Assembly (NCBI GenBank): GCA_016713905.1
Contig: JADJOE010000003.1
Location: forward strand, 2,046,001-2,110,000
DNA length: 64,000 nt
Source of the DNA: Candidatus Vicinibacter proximus
GTDB taxonomy: Bacteria; Bacteroidota; Bacteroidia; Chitinophagales; Saprospiraceae
Reading direction: 5' to 3'
Positions 19,501 through 28,907 of the stretch are shown here, piece after piece. Made by a program: the position numbers and the translations under genes. Under the pieces are notes generated by a model. The model had not been told where the DNA came from. It searched no databases and worked only from the letters and a program-made list of their open reading frames with translations. Positions within the stretch are counted from its first letter, which is position 1, and each line of letters begins with the position of its first letter.

Positions 19501-22500
19501 TTATCTTAGTAATGTTATATCACCCTTAAGGGTCCATTTTTTACCATTCAATGCCTCAACTTCCACCCAGTATACATAAACTCCCGGGTTGCATTTCTGA
19601 CCTTTAAAATTTCCATCCCATCCATGATCCGGAAGATTAGGAAAAGTATTTTTTATTTCGAATACTTTTTCTCCCCATCGGTCAAAGATTTGAAATACAT
19701 TAATTTTTATTACTTCATTGTCGGGTCCGTACACAAAAACACGATCGTGGATATTGTCTCCATTCGGTGCAAACACATTCGGAACATAGACATCCGGTGT
19801 TTTAACTTTTACTTTAATGAGTGAAATGGATGCACATCCATTCTCATCGATAACTTTGACCGTGTAGTCTGTATTGACCAATGGTTTTGCAACAGGATTC
19901 AGACAATCGCTGCAACTCAATCCGACAACCGGTGACCACTCTACTGATTTAATTTTGGAAGGATCGATGTTAATGGTCAACAACAACCGTTCTTCAGATC
20001 CTAAATCCAACTGCAGCTCCGGTGGTAAATCAGTTGTGATAAATGGCGTCTGGATGATTTCAAAATTTTTGATAAATTCACATCCCGCATCATCTACTAC
20101 AAGTAAATCATAAAAGCCTGGACTCAATTTACTGAAATCCGGTTTGTTGCTAAATGTCAGACCTTGATCCAGGGAGTACTTGTAATTACCGTGCCCACCT
20201 ACCAAACTTAAAATACTGATCGAACCAAATAAATCTCCACAGATCGGGGAGATGGTCTTCAGATTGACATCTTTTATCAAATTGGCGTCTTCAATTACCC
20301 GAACCGGTTTAATAGTCTTGCAGCCATTCACAGGATTTTCAACACTCACCTGATAAATTCCTGCGGTGGAAACTTTGTGCACGGCCTGATTGGAAATATT
20401 TTTTCCCTGAGCATCTGTCCAGCTGATCCTATTGCCGGATAAATCTCCGAAAACATTTAAAGTGGATTCAAGATTTTTACAATTGATGCTGTCCGCATGC
20501 GCAGTAATCTGAGGGCGTGTTGTGTCGGCAAAAATATTTAACAATCCCTGGGTTGTACAACCATTTGCTGATGTGACACTGAGCTGATACAATCCCGGAA
20601 TATTTGTTTTCTCAAACGGTAAATTACTTGTAAATCCTCCCGGTCCTGTCCATTTAATTTTGTCTTGTAGATTTTGTAGTCTAACCAAAAGATCTCCCTG
20701 CACATTACGACAGGAAATGGTATCGTCAACCGTTTGAATCACCGGCTTCAAAGTATCTACCAAAACATCCAATATTGCATCCTGGGTGCAAAAGTTATCG
20801 GCAGTCACCCGGACACTGAATCTACCACCTGCTGAAGTGGTTAAATTTCTGGTGTTTTGTTTCTGACCGGCAGGTGTAGTCCATTCGATCACAGAAGAGG
20901 CAGAAGAAGTTTGCGCTTGAAGAATTATATTTCTTTGGATGCAATTGATCGTATCTCCGGATACAATTAAATTAGGTTTCGCAGTATCCTGTACCACCAA
21001 AATGGAATCGGTATAAACACAAAGGTTTGGTGATTGCAAACTTAATATGTAGAAACCTCCTCTATTAACTTTGATTGCGTTAAGCGTGGAATTAAAATTT
21101 CCCGGACCAGTCCAAATAACGAGCGAATTCATGGACCCTGTTGCAAAAGAAAGATCTGCAATGGTTTTTTTACAATTCAAACTGTCGCCATTTAAAATAA
21201 ATCTTGGCACAACGGTATCCTGTATCACTGTATAATCCAATTCCGAAGAACATCCCCTTGGATTGGTGACTTTAATTTTATAGACTCCGCCGAAAGATAC
21301 ATTAATGTTTGGCTGATTAGAATTAAAAGTACCTGGGCCGGACCATAAGTAGCTTAATGAATCCTTAGTTGAAATTGCCGATAAGCTGATATTTTTTATG
21401 GCACAATTGAGGGTATCGCCCTTAACAGAAAGATCGGGCTTGTCTCTGTCCACAATAATTTTTATCATCAAGGAATCTTTACATCCATTTTTATTACTGG
21501 CAATCAAAACGTAATCTCCCGGATTTTTTACAAAAGGATTTAGCGTTCCGGAAAAATAATTATTGTTCCATTTCCATTCCAATGTGCCATTATGATCCAC
21601 TGCATTGGCAACAAGAGAGATGGAGTCCAGCAAACAATTCAACACATCATCTTTCCCTGTCAATTTAGGCCGGATAAAATCTTCCTGTACGGTAAAATCA
21701 ATTTTACTTTCACAAAAATTAAGTGAATAGACTTTCAAAGTATAGTTACCAGACTTGGATATTCCCGGAAAAGTTTCTTTTGAAGAATAGCCACCCGGAC
21801 CTGACCAATCAAATATCCACTGCGTGCTGTCTCCATTATGCTTTACTTTAAAATCCGGATGCAAACAATTCAAGGTATCTGTGGAAACATTCAATTTTGG
21901 TGCAATCGTATCCAAGGATACTTTTACAAGAATACTGTCGGCACATCCGTTTTTGGAAACCGCAGAAAAAATAAAATCACCGCCATAATCTACTGTCAAA
22001 TCCTTTTGCTGGTAGCGATTACCAAATGGGTCTTTCCAATTCAACACTGCCCCCGGATCATTTGTTTGACCAGTTAATGTGGAAACACGTCGCAAGCAAT
22101 TGATGGTATCATCTTTGGAAGAAAGCAAGGGCTTTTCCGTATCCTGTATGATGTCCACCTCCACGGAATCCTGACAGAAATTATTGGACTGCAGTGTGAA
22201 CTTGTATTTTCCGGCTTTAAAAAATTTGTAGGTAAAGGAATCCTGTTGTAAGAATCCTCCTGACCCGGAAATAAAAAGATCTCTATACTTGCTGCTGCGA
22301 TTGACCGTCAAGGTTGCCGAATCATGCAGACAATTTATGGTGTCCAGAAGAAAATCAATTTGTGGTTTATTTTTATCCACTGCCACATAGACAGAATCAA
22401 AACGAATACATCCTGAAGGTGTTGTGGTTTTCACATAGTAAAGGCCACTATCTGCGGTAGTCCAGTTGGGACCCATTTTTGTTTTACCTTTTGGACCGCT

Positions 22501-23898
22501 CCACTCGAAACTTGAATTAGGAATAGAAGAATTTACACTCAGAAAACTGCTGTCCGTTTTGCAATCGATGGAATTGGCATTCAACACAATTTTTGGATTA
22601 TCCGCTCGCCCTATTATCTTGATTGAATCTACACGTTTGCAATTATAGGCATCTGTTACAGTAACGTAATAAGTACCTGCTTCAAAAACCAACGGATCTT
22701 TTACATCCGCATTGTAACCATTAGGGCCATTCCAGTCATAGGTAACATCCTGATCGCTGGTAGTTGTTTTGATCAGCGCAAAATTCTTTCCGCAACCAAT
22801 GGTGTCTTTGGTAGAGAGATTTATCACAGGAGGAGTTTTATTTCCCATGACCTCTACTGTAACGGTTTTGCAACAATTTGGCAAAGGACTGCATACAGTC
22901 AGATTGTAAGTTCCGGGACCATCTATCGTAGGTTGCAAGGTTTTTTCACCGCTGAGAATTTTTCCGGGAGAAGCGGTCCACTGATAAGTCCAACCTGGAC
23001 CTTTGGAAGATCCGTTTCCATTTAACTGAATAATATACTTGTCGCAAGTAATGATTTCAGGTTCTTCAATTTCCGCAATAATTTCCTGCACATCTACTTC
23101 TACTGTGTCTCTGATTTCACAAATTTTATTCAAAACAATGTCGTCAATGGCAAAATCATTTCCACCTGTGGCGGTATTTTGATTGACGATGCAAATTTCG
23201 ATACTCGTATTTCCTCCGCTGTTAAACGTGGCAAAAAATTTCTCCCAGGCACACACGGCACCACTTGAATTAAAAATAGGGCCTACGGTACTTCCATTCA
23301 CACTTACCTGGAGAATGGCAGGAGATGCAGGAGAAACAGAAGTACACCAAAAAGAAAATTCATAATCCATATCCGGTATCACCGGTACTTGTTGACACCA
23401 AACATTTTGCAAACTGGCGGCACCATTCAACACCATCATCAGGCCACCTCCGGAGGTATGATCCCCACAACTACCCCATGCAGAGTGTCCCAACTGAGGA
23501 TTGGTTATTACATCATAAGTTCCCTCACAATCCAAATACCCAAAACCATAACATGGCGTAGAACCAACAGCATAATCTGTCGTATATCCTGTTCTTCCTG
23601 AACTAAATGTCCCGTTGATGATGAGATTCGTGGGGTCAAGACCTTTGGCAACCAAATAGTACGTCATGGGTCCGAATACGGTAACCTTAGGGGTTAGTGA
23701 TTTCGGCCCACTTAGGTTGATGGTAGGCTCCCAAAAAAACTCCTTTGGGTTGCCTGTGATCTTCCCATTTAAAGTAACCATGTCCCCCGGACGACAGACG
23801 AGCATATCCTTTCCCGCATCGACTTTAAAGTTACACTGGGCTATAAGCCCACAAACCAACGAAGTATAAATAGAAAAAAGTAAGATTAATCTTTTCAC
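19501..23898 (-). CDS. Giant Ig-repeat surface protein with T9SS type B (CHU_C) domain, paralogue
   Basis: A 1465-residue paralogue of the protein at 15065-19489 with the same order: signal peptide (ending GLIAQ), a CNFKVDAGKDMLVC-type opening domain, a lectin-like domain with NGTFSSGRTGYTTDY (about residues 90-260), about eleven Ig-like repeats each with D-x-[IL]-[NS]-C and a W-x-G-P loop, a SprB-like repeat (ISPICGDLFGSISILSLVGG), and a CHU_C T9SS type B end (VYVPNVFAPNGDNIHDRVFV, DRWGEKVFE). The repeats differ enough to suggest old duplication. It is first in a two-gene transcript; gene pairs of this kind probably form the cell-surface coat. Confidence 0.93.
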   Translation of the reverse strand: MKRLILLFSIYTSLVCGLIAQCNFKVDAGKDMLVCRPGDMVTLNGKITGNPKEFFWEPTINLSGPKSLTPKVTVFGPMTYYLVAKGLDPTNLIINGTFSSGRTGYTTDYAVGSTPCYGFGYLDCEGTYDVITNPQLGHSAWGSCGDHTSGGGLMMVLNGAASLQNVWCQQVPVIPDMDYEFSFWCTSVSPASPAILQVSVNGSTVGPIFNSSGAVCAWEKFFATFNSGGNTSIEICIVNQNTATGGNDFAIDDIVLNKICEIRDTVEVDVQEIIAEIEEPEIITCDKYIIQLNGNGSSKGPGWTYQWTASPGKILSGEKTLQPTIDGPGTYNLTVCSPLPNCCKTVTVEVMGNKTPPVINLSTKDTIGCGKNFALIKTTTSDQDVTYDWNGPNGYNADVKDPLVFEAGTYYVTVTDAYNCKRVDSIKIIGRADNPKIVLNANSIDCKTDSSFLSVNSSIPNSSFEWSGPKGKTKMGPNWTTADSGLYYVKTTTPSGCIRFDSVYVAVDKNKPQIDFLLDTINCLHDSATLTVNRSSKYRDLFISGSGGFLQQDSFTYKFFKAGKYKFTLQSNNFCQDSVEVDIIQDTEKPLLSSKDDTINCLRRVSTLTGQTNDPGAVLNWKDPFGNRYQQKDLTVDYGGDFIFSAVSKNGCADSILVKVSLDTIAPKLNVSTDTLNCLHPDFKVKHNGDSTQWIFDWSGPGGYSSKETFPGISKSGNYTLKVYSLNFCESKIDFTVQEDFIRPKLTGKDDVLNCLLDSISLVANAVDHNGTLEWKWNNNYFSGTLNPFVKNPGDYVLIASNKNGCKDSLMIKIIVDRDKPDLSVKGDTLNCAIKNISLSAISTKDSLSYLWSGPGTFNSNQPNINVSFGGVYKIKVTNPRGCSSELDYTVIQDTVVPRFILNGDSLNCKKTIADLSFATGSMNSLVIWTGPGNFNSTLNAIKVNRGGFYILSLQSPNLCVYTDSILVVQDTAKPNLIVSGDTINCIQRNIILQAQTSSASSVIEWTTPAGQKQNTRNLTTSAGGRFSVRVTADNFCTQDAILDVLVDTLKPVIQTVDDTISCRNVQGDLLVRLQNLQDKIKWTGPGGFTSNLPFEKTNIPGLYQLSVTSANGCTTQGLLNIFADTTRPQITAHADSINCKNLESTLNVFGDLSGNRISWTDAQGKNISNQAVHKVSTAGIYQVSVENPVNGCKTIKPVRVIEDANLIKDVNLKTISPICGDLFGSISILSLVGGHGNYKYSLDQGLTFSNKPDFSKLSPGFYDLLVVDDAGCEFIKNFEIIQTPFITTDLPPELQLDLGSEERLLLTINIDPSKIKSVEWSPVVGLSCSDCLNPVAKPLVNTDYTVKVIDENGCASISLIKVKVKTPDVYVPNVFAPNGDNIHDRVFVYGPDNEVIKINVFQIFDRWGEKVFEIKNTFPNLPDHGWDGNFKGQKCNPGVYVYWVEVEALNGKKWTLKGDITLLR

Positions 23899-24031
23899 AT
23901 GGCTTCAATAAGGGTCTTAAAGTTAACCCTTTTCTTAAAATTCATGCCATGAAAAATAATTTCGAAAAGTGACTCAAATTTTCACAAAAATTATTCAAAC
24001 GCTTCAACGCAACAATTGAAAAATGAAGAAC

Positions 24032-24718
24032 CTACCAATCCTTTTCTCTTCTTTCCTTCTTGCGGTTCATCCGCTGTAACTTTTCCTTCACTTTTTTATC
24101 CTTATCGTCCACCATTTTAAGCAGTTGTTCTGCTTCATCTTTCTTTAAGTCACCATTACTCGGTGATTGATTTTCCTCTGTGGCAGATTTTTCTTCAGGA
24201 CTTTTTTTATCTTGTTGTTGTTGCTGTTGTTGTTGCTGCTGTTGTTGCTGTTGTTGCTGCTGTTGTTGTTGCTGTTGCTTCTGTTGTTGTTGCTGTTGAA
24301 TTCTTTGCTGCTGCAGGGCCTGAGCCAAATTAATTTTAGTCTCTTTGTCCTGAGGATTTAATTTTAAAGATTGTTTGTAGGCTTCCACACTTTTATCAAA
24401 TTCCTTTTTGGCAAAGTAGGTGTTCCCAAGATTGTACAAAGCATGTGATTTTTTTACCTCATTACTACCCTCCTGACCAAGACTCTTCTCATAAGCAGAT
24501 TTGGCTTCATCCAATCTTCCTTGTTGGTAAAGACTGTTGCCTATATTGAATTGCTGATCAAAATAAGGTCTGATTCCATTTACTTTCCGGTATTGTTCTT
24601 CCGCTTCCAGAAAATTAGAATCTCTGTATAATTTATCCGCCTTGCGAGATAACATATCCGGATTTTGAGCAAGTATCCATCCACTGTACAACCATATAAG
24701 AAAAATCATGCTTCTCAT
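24032..24718 (-). CDS. batC: BatC-like TPR protein with a 22-residue polyglutamine tract
   Basis: A 228-residue protein with a signal peptide and about three TPR units (YFDQQFNIGNSLYQQGRLDE, then KSHALYNLGNTYFAKKEFDK). Then comes a low-complexity tail with six glutamines, one Lys, and 22 consecutive glutamines (codons 24277-24212), ending in a Lys/Glu-rich C-terminus. It is the last gene of the Bat operon and overlaps BatB by 4 bases. In Bacteroidota aerotolerance operons BatC is a periplasmic TPR protein that assembles with BatA and BatB. The polyglutamine run is encoded by mixed CAA/CAG codons and is unusual. Confidence 0.85.
   Translation of the reverse strand: MRSMIFLIWLYSGWILAQNPDMLSRKADKLYRDSNFLEAEEQYRKVNGIRPYFDQQFNIGNSLYQQGRLDEAKSAYEKSLGQEGSNEVKKSHALYNLGNTYFAKKEFDKSVEAYKQSLKLNPQDKETKINLAQALQQQRIQQQQQQKQQQQQQQQQQQQQQQQQQQQQQDKKSPEEKSATEENQSPSNGDLKKDEAEQLLKMVDDKDKKVKEKLQRMNRKKERREKDW
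24212..24298 (-). repeat. CAA/CAG triplet repeat encoding polyglutamine
   Basis: On the plus strand this is an uninterrupted series of ttg and ctg triplets, broken once by ctt (24278-24280). It encodes Q6-K-Q22 in the BatC-like protein. Length change by whole triplets would keep the frame. Confidence 0.9.
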
Positions 24719-25716
24719 TTTGCAAAATCTTTTTTATAATTCAAAAATCCATCCAAAATCAATAATACTAAAGCGAGAAACAAAGGAAATTGATAATAGG
24801 ATTCGTAATCATTAAAGGACTGATAACTCAAATCTTTCTTCATCATATTACCCATTTTCTTTCGAAGCTCTGTATACAGATTTTCACCTTGTTCAATTTC
24901 AAGAAGCATTCCACCCCCTGCTTCAGAAATTTCCTGCAACAATGCTCTGTTGGGTATGGTCTTGATCAATTCACCACTTTTATCGCGCTTATATGCTTCG
25001 ACTGAACCAGGAGGATTTGGCACGTAGGACCCTTCTTCTGTGCCTATCGGAATACTTATTATAGTAATTCCTTCCTTTGCTGCTTGCTTTGCAATCTCTA
25101 ATGACTCTCCTTCATGATCTTCACCATCACTGATCAGGATTAACATTTTATGAAAGCCATCCTTTTTTGGGAAAGACTTTATGGCCATTTTTAAGGCGCT
25201 GGAGATGGAAGTTCCCTGTGCAGGCATTGCGGATGGGGTCAACATATCCGATAAGAGTTGTATCGTTGCAATATCGGTGGTGAGTGGAGATTGGAGGTAG
25301 GCATCTCCGGCAAAACTGATCAACCCAATTTTATCTGCTGAAAACTTTTCGGTAATTTGTTTAATCAGCAATTTTGCTCGCGCAATGCGGGAAGGCTTGA
25401 TGTCTGAAGCTTCCATACTTTGTGAAACATCCAGAGCTATAAATATTTCTGCGTTTTGTGATTTCATCTTTTCTCTCTTTTGACCAAATTGAGGATTGGC
25501 CAAAGTAATTACGATTAAAAATAAGGAGATACATAGAAAAATAAATTTTCTATACGCTACTTTACTGTCGGAAGATTCTGATTTTTTTAATTGAACCAGG
25601 TTACCGAGACTTGACCAAAGTTTCTGAGATCTACTCTGCATGTATATCTTTAACAGCAACATTAAAGGCAGTAAAATAATCAAGACACTATACCCGATCT
25701 CTTCAATCCTAAACAT
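24715..25716 (-). CDS. batB: BatB-type VWA-domain membrane protein
   Basis: A 333-residue protein with two N-terminal membrane segments (about residues 7-25 and 55-75), a VWA domain and a C-terminal membrane segment (FPLFLALVLLILDGFL). The metal-ion-dependent adhesion site is complete: DVSQS (about residue 95), a Thr in PLTTD, and ISDGEDHEGE. It fits BatB of the Bacteroides aerotolerance operon, which with BatA forms a membrane VWA complex powered by a MoxR ATPase. It overlaps BatA by 8 bases and BatC by 4. Confidence 0.88.
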   Translation of the reverse strand: MFRIEEIGYSVLIILLPLMLLLKIYMQSRSQKLWSSLGNLVQLKKSESSDSKVAYRKFIFLCISLFLIVITLANPQFGQKREKMKSQNAEIFIALDVSQSMEASDIKPSRIARAKLLIKQITEKFSADKIGLISFAGDAYLQSPLTTDIATIQLLSDMLTPSAMPAQGTSISSALKMAIKSFPKKDGFHKMLILISDGEDHEGESLEIAKQAAKEGITIISIPIGTEEGSYVPNPPGSVEAYKRDKSGELIKTIPNRALLQEISEAGGGMLLEIEQGENLYTELRKKMGNMMKKDLSYQSFNDYESYYQFPLFLALVLLILDGFLNYKKDFAK

Positions 25717-26731
25717 TTTTCAAGGGCATTAAAGGATTTAACAAATTTCCCAGAATCCACTGTAATAAAAGTAACGCAATGCCTAGAATTACAAATGGTC
25801 TGAATTCATCAGAATATCTACGGAATGTTTTGACTTCAATTTTTGTTTTTTCTAGCGCATCTATTTCACCATAAATTTCTTTTAATTGTTCTGTATTGGT
25901 TGCGCGATAATATTTTCCACCCGTATAGGTCGATATTTTTGATAAAAGTCCTTCATCAATATTTACCGGGGCCATCCCAAAAACAAACTCTCCATTTGCC
26001 TGTCGACCTATTGGCGAATAAGCCTCCCCTGTGCTTCCTACACCGATAGAATAAATTTTTATCTTATACACTTTCGCCAATTCTGCCGCGAGATCAGGAC
26101 TAATCTCACCAGCATTATTTACTCCATCTGTGATCAAAATAATTACTTTACTGCTGGTAAGACTATCCTCTTTCAATCGATTTACCGCGGTCGATAATCC
26201 CATTCCAATCGCCGTCCCATCTTCCAGATAACCACATTCCAACTGGCCCAATAAATGATTTAAAACATTATGATCTACTGTTAAGGGACATTGGGTAAAT
26301 CCTTCTCCTGAAAATCCTACCAATCCTATTCGGTCGTAAGATCTCTTGTCAATAAAATCCTTTGCTACCAGTTTACTCACTTCCAGTCTGTTGGGATTAA
26401 AATCCTGCGACAACATGCTTGATGACAAATCCATCACTAAAAAAATATCAATGCCATCTGCTTCAATTTTTTCTTCCCGCAATACCCATTGCGGTCTTGC
26501 CATGGCCAGGATAAAAAATGCAAGTGCCGCTATTTTGAAATAGGGTAAGATATTTAACAGGAATACTTTCCAGCTTTTCCTTGCCGAAAAATGCATCAAG
26601 GTAGGAAAGATCAATTCCACATCCTGACTCTGCTGATTTCTTATTCTGCGAAGCCACAAAAATGGTAATATACCCAAGAGTAATAACATCCAGGGATTTT
26701 GCCATTCCAATTGACTGAACCAGTTAATCAT
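25709..26731 (-). CDS. batA: BatA-type VWA-domain membrane protein
   Basis: A 340-residue protein with an N-terminal membrane segment (WMLLLLGILPFLWL), the basic-aromatic loop and second segment (FKIAALAFFILAMARPQWVL) typical of BatA, a VWA domain and a C-terminal membrane segment. The metal site shows DLSSSM (about residue 97), a Thr in QCPLTVD, and ITDGVNNAGE. It overlaps its neighbours by 4 and 8 bases, so the VWA pair is probably translated together. Confidence 0.9.
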   Translation of the reverse strand: MINWFSQLEWQNPWMLLLLGILPFLWLRRIRNQQSQDVELIFPTLMHFSARKSWKVFLLNILPYFKIAALAFFILAMARPQWVLREEKIEADGIDIFLVMDLSSSMLSQDFNPNRLEVSKLVAKDFIDKRSYDRIGLVGFSGEGFTQCPLTVDHNVLNHLLGQLECGYLEDGTAIGMGLSTAVNRLKEDSLTSSKVIILITDGVNNAGEISPDLAAELAKVYKIKIYSIGVGSTGEAYSPIGRQANGEFVFGMAPVNIDEGLLSKISTYTGGKYYRATNTEQLKEIYGEIDALEKTKIEVKTFRRYSDEFRPFVILGIALLLLQWILGNLLNPLMPLKNV

Positions 26732-28038
26732 AATTCCTTATAATTCAGAATGAGTTTGTGTTGTTTACTTATACCGAATATCCCCGATTGAATGAGTCTT
26801 TCTTTTTTCCAGAACGCCATGATCAATAAGAAAGGTAAAAACACTACGATAAAAGGCAATGCCAGTAAAATGAGCATTACCCTCAGCGTAGGATGCTTCG
26901 TCTGATCTACTATACTTCTGTGCCATCTGGATAATTGGCCCACCTGCCTTTCATGCAACTGAACCCACTGTGCTGGCAAAGTGAAATAATTTTTCTGAAC
27001 CATGTTTGAAATTAAAATTAAATCCCTTTGACCATAAGGACCAAATAATTCTAAAAGATTTGCAGGCACTTCTTCTTTCGGATTTTCGAATTGGGCTGAC
27101 ATCTCCACACCGAGGATTTTTTCAAAGGTATTTTTGTTTTGCATATCCAAAATTCTACCAAGAAAATCATTGGACTCTATAAACAATCGCACAAAATCCA
27201 GATGGTTTTGATGTTTATTTAATTCCAGATGGAGGTTTGCAAATTTAACCAAATCAATTTCTTTAAGAATAGTTTTAAATTCCTCCAGATGTTTAAAATC
27301 CAATTCTGAGTGTTGCATTTTTTCCATCAGCTCAGCTGTTGTAGATTCCATTGCCGGCAGATAGAAAGCTTCCGATACATACCTTCGCAAAATATCCGTC
27401 AAATGATCGTAATACAGTTTAACCTCGCCTCTTTGCCAAAGCTTTTGAGTACTTAGGTCTTCTAATTTTTTCAATGCTTTCTGGAGGGCTGTTTCTCGAA
27501 CCCTGTACTCTATACTACCGGGTGTAATGCTGTCTGCTTTAAAAAATAAATACAACAGAAAAAGCATGCCCAACAAAACCAAAATACCTCCGATCAAATA
27601 ATACGGTATATAATCCGGAGCCTCTGTTTCGATAATATCCTTAATGGGTCTTAATTGCTGCAAACTGTCCGGCACAAAGGAAACATCTAATTGAAGTGGA
27701 TTACTTACGGCAGAATCATTTTTATAATAAACTCTGAAAGCCGGAATAAGGTATTGTCCACTGTCAAATACTGTAAACCTAATTCTTCGCTCATAGGATT
27801 TATCCGAAAGCTGTTCCCATCTGCCTTTCTCCAGAATTTCCATCCAGGAAATTGTATCCACGTAAGCCAGTGGATCTACTTGAAATTCAAGACTCGTACT
27901 TTTTTGTGTAAGTACTTGCTGATCTCCAATAAACATGGAAGTAGAATCAAGTGTCTGCTTAAAAATAAGCTGGGCAATCAGTGATTTACCCAATCCTGTC
28001 CACATAAAAATAAATACCAATAAAATCCTCATCCTCAT
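26728..28038 (-). CDS. BatD-like exported membrane protein of the MoxR/Bat operon
   Basis: A 436-residue protein: signal peptide (LLVFIFMWTGLGKSLIAQ), a periplasmic beta-rich region (about residues 25-140), a membrane segment (IPYYLIGGILVLLGMLFLLYLFF), a cytosolic helical region carrying the RYVSEAFYLPAMESTTAEL motif seen in DUF4381/BatD-type proteins, and a second hydrophobic segment near the C-terminus. It sits between the DUF58 and BatA genes with 4-base overlaps on both sides. It is shorter than usual BatD (about 550-600 residues), so I call it BatD-like, not BatD. Confidence 0.7.
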   Translation of the reverse strand: MRMRILLVFIFMWTGLGKSLIAQLIFKQTLDSTSMFIGDQQVLTQKSTSLEFQVDPLAYVDTISWMEILEKGRWEQLSDKSYERRIRFTVFDSGQYLIPAFRVYYKNDSAVSNPLQLDVSFVPDSLQQLRPIKDIIETEAPDYIPYYLIGGILVLLGMLFLLYLFFKADSITPGSIEYRVRETALQKALKKLEDLSTQKLWQRGEVKLYYDHLTDILRRYVSEAFYLPAMESTTAELMEKMQHSELDFKHLEEFKTILKEIDLVKFANLHLELNKHQNHLDFVRLFIESNDFLGRILDMQNKNTFEKILGVEMSAQFENPKEEVPANLLELFGPYGQRDLILISNMVQKNYFTLPAQWVQLHERQVGQLSRWHRSIVDQTKHPTLRVMLILLALPFIVVFLPFLLIMAFWKKERLIQSGIFGISKQHKLILNYKEL

Positions 28039-28904
28039 TTACTCCTCCTTTTGAAAAATTGTAACAAAGTGGATATATATGAATACCGGATGTCGATCGC
28101 AAGAAAATCTGCCTTGCTTCGCACAAACGATGATTTTGTCTTCAACTGATGCTCCCTTTGTGTTTGTTCATGACTCCGTAGCCATTCTATGTCGGAGGTA
28201 TCGAAAGAAATTCTCGCTCCGCTTTCCGAATCTATCAAATGAATGAGCCCAACTTTCTTCAATTGGATTTCCAATGGATCCAGAATTTGAATTCCAATCA
28301 CATCATGTTTTTTGGCAACAATTCTGAGCGTGGTTTCTGGGATGGAAAGCTGGAAATCAGACAATAAAAAACAGATGCATCGTTTATGCAATACCCCATT
28401 CAGATATTGAAGAGGAACATCCAGATTACTTGCAGTTTGTTGATCCCGTGGAACAACAATCTCCCTTATGATTCTCAATATATGTTGTCTTCCTTTTTTT
28501 GGCGGAATATAGAGATGTACCTGATCACTAAATAAAATCAATCCTACTTTATCCTGATTTTGTGTAGCGGAGAAAGCCAATACTGCAGCAATTTCCGTAA
28601 TCCATGCAGCCTTGGATTGTTCAGTCGAACCAAAGTAGGTGGATTTACTCACATCAATCATCAGCATGAGTGTAAGTTCTCTTTCCTCTTCGTACACTTT
28701 TACAAAGGTCTGTCCTGCTCTGGCAGTGACATTCCAATCTATATGACGCACATCATCTCCGGGAACATATTCCCTCACTTCAGAGAACGACATTCCTTTT
28801 CCTTTAAATACACTGTGATAGGCACCGGAAAAAATCTGCCTGCTCAAGCCCTTTGTCTTGATTTCAATCTGTCTTACTTTCTTTAAGAGTTCCTGTACTT
28901 CCAT
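28035..28904 (-). CDS. DUF58 domain protein
   Basis: A 289-residue cytosolic protein with the DUF58 signature GKGMSFSEVREYVPGDDVRHIDW (split here as GKGMSFSEVREY and PGDDVRHIDW, about residues 33-55) and a VWA-like fold after it (LMIDVSKSTYFGS). DUF58 proteins nearly always lie next to MoxR ATPases and VWA proteins, and are thought to link the ATPase to the membrane complex. It overlaps the BatD-like gene by 4 bases and is separated from the upstream gene by 3 bases. Confidence 0.92.
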   Translation of the reverse strand: MEVQELLKKVRQIEIKTKGLSRQIFSGAYHSVFKGKGMSFSEVREYVPGDDVRHIDWNVTARAGQTFVKVYEEERELTLMLMIDVSKSTYFGSTEQSKAAWITEIAAVLAFSATQNQDKVGLILFSDQVHLYIPPKKGRQHILRIIREIVVPRDQQTASNLDVPLQYLNGVLHKRCICFLLSDFQLSIPETTLRIVAKKHDVIGIQILDPLEIQLKKVGLIHLIDSESGARISFDTSDIEWLRSHEQTQREHQLKTKSSFVRSKADFLAIDIRYSYISTLLQFFKRRSK

Positions 28905-28907
28905 AAA

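Noticed and set aside
24167..24361. Poly-leucine frame on the plus strand
   Set aside because: It is the complement of the polyglutamine tract of the BatC-like gene.
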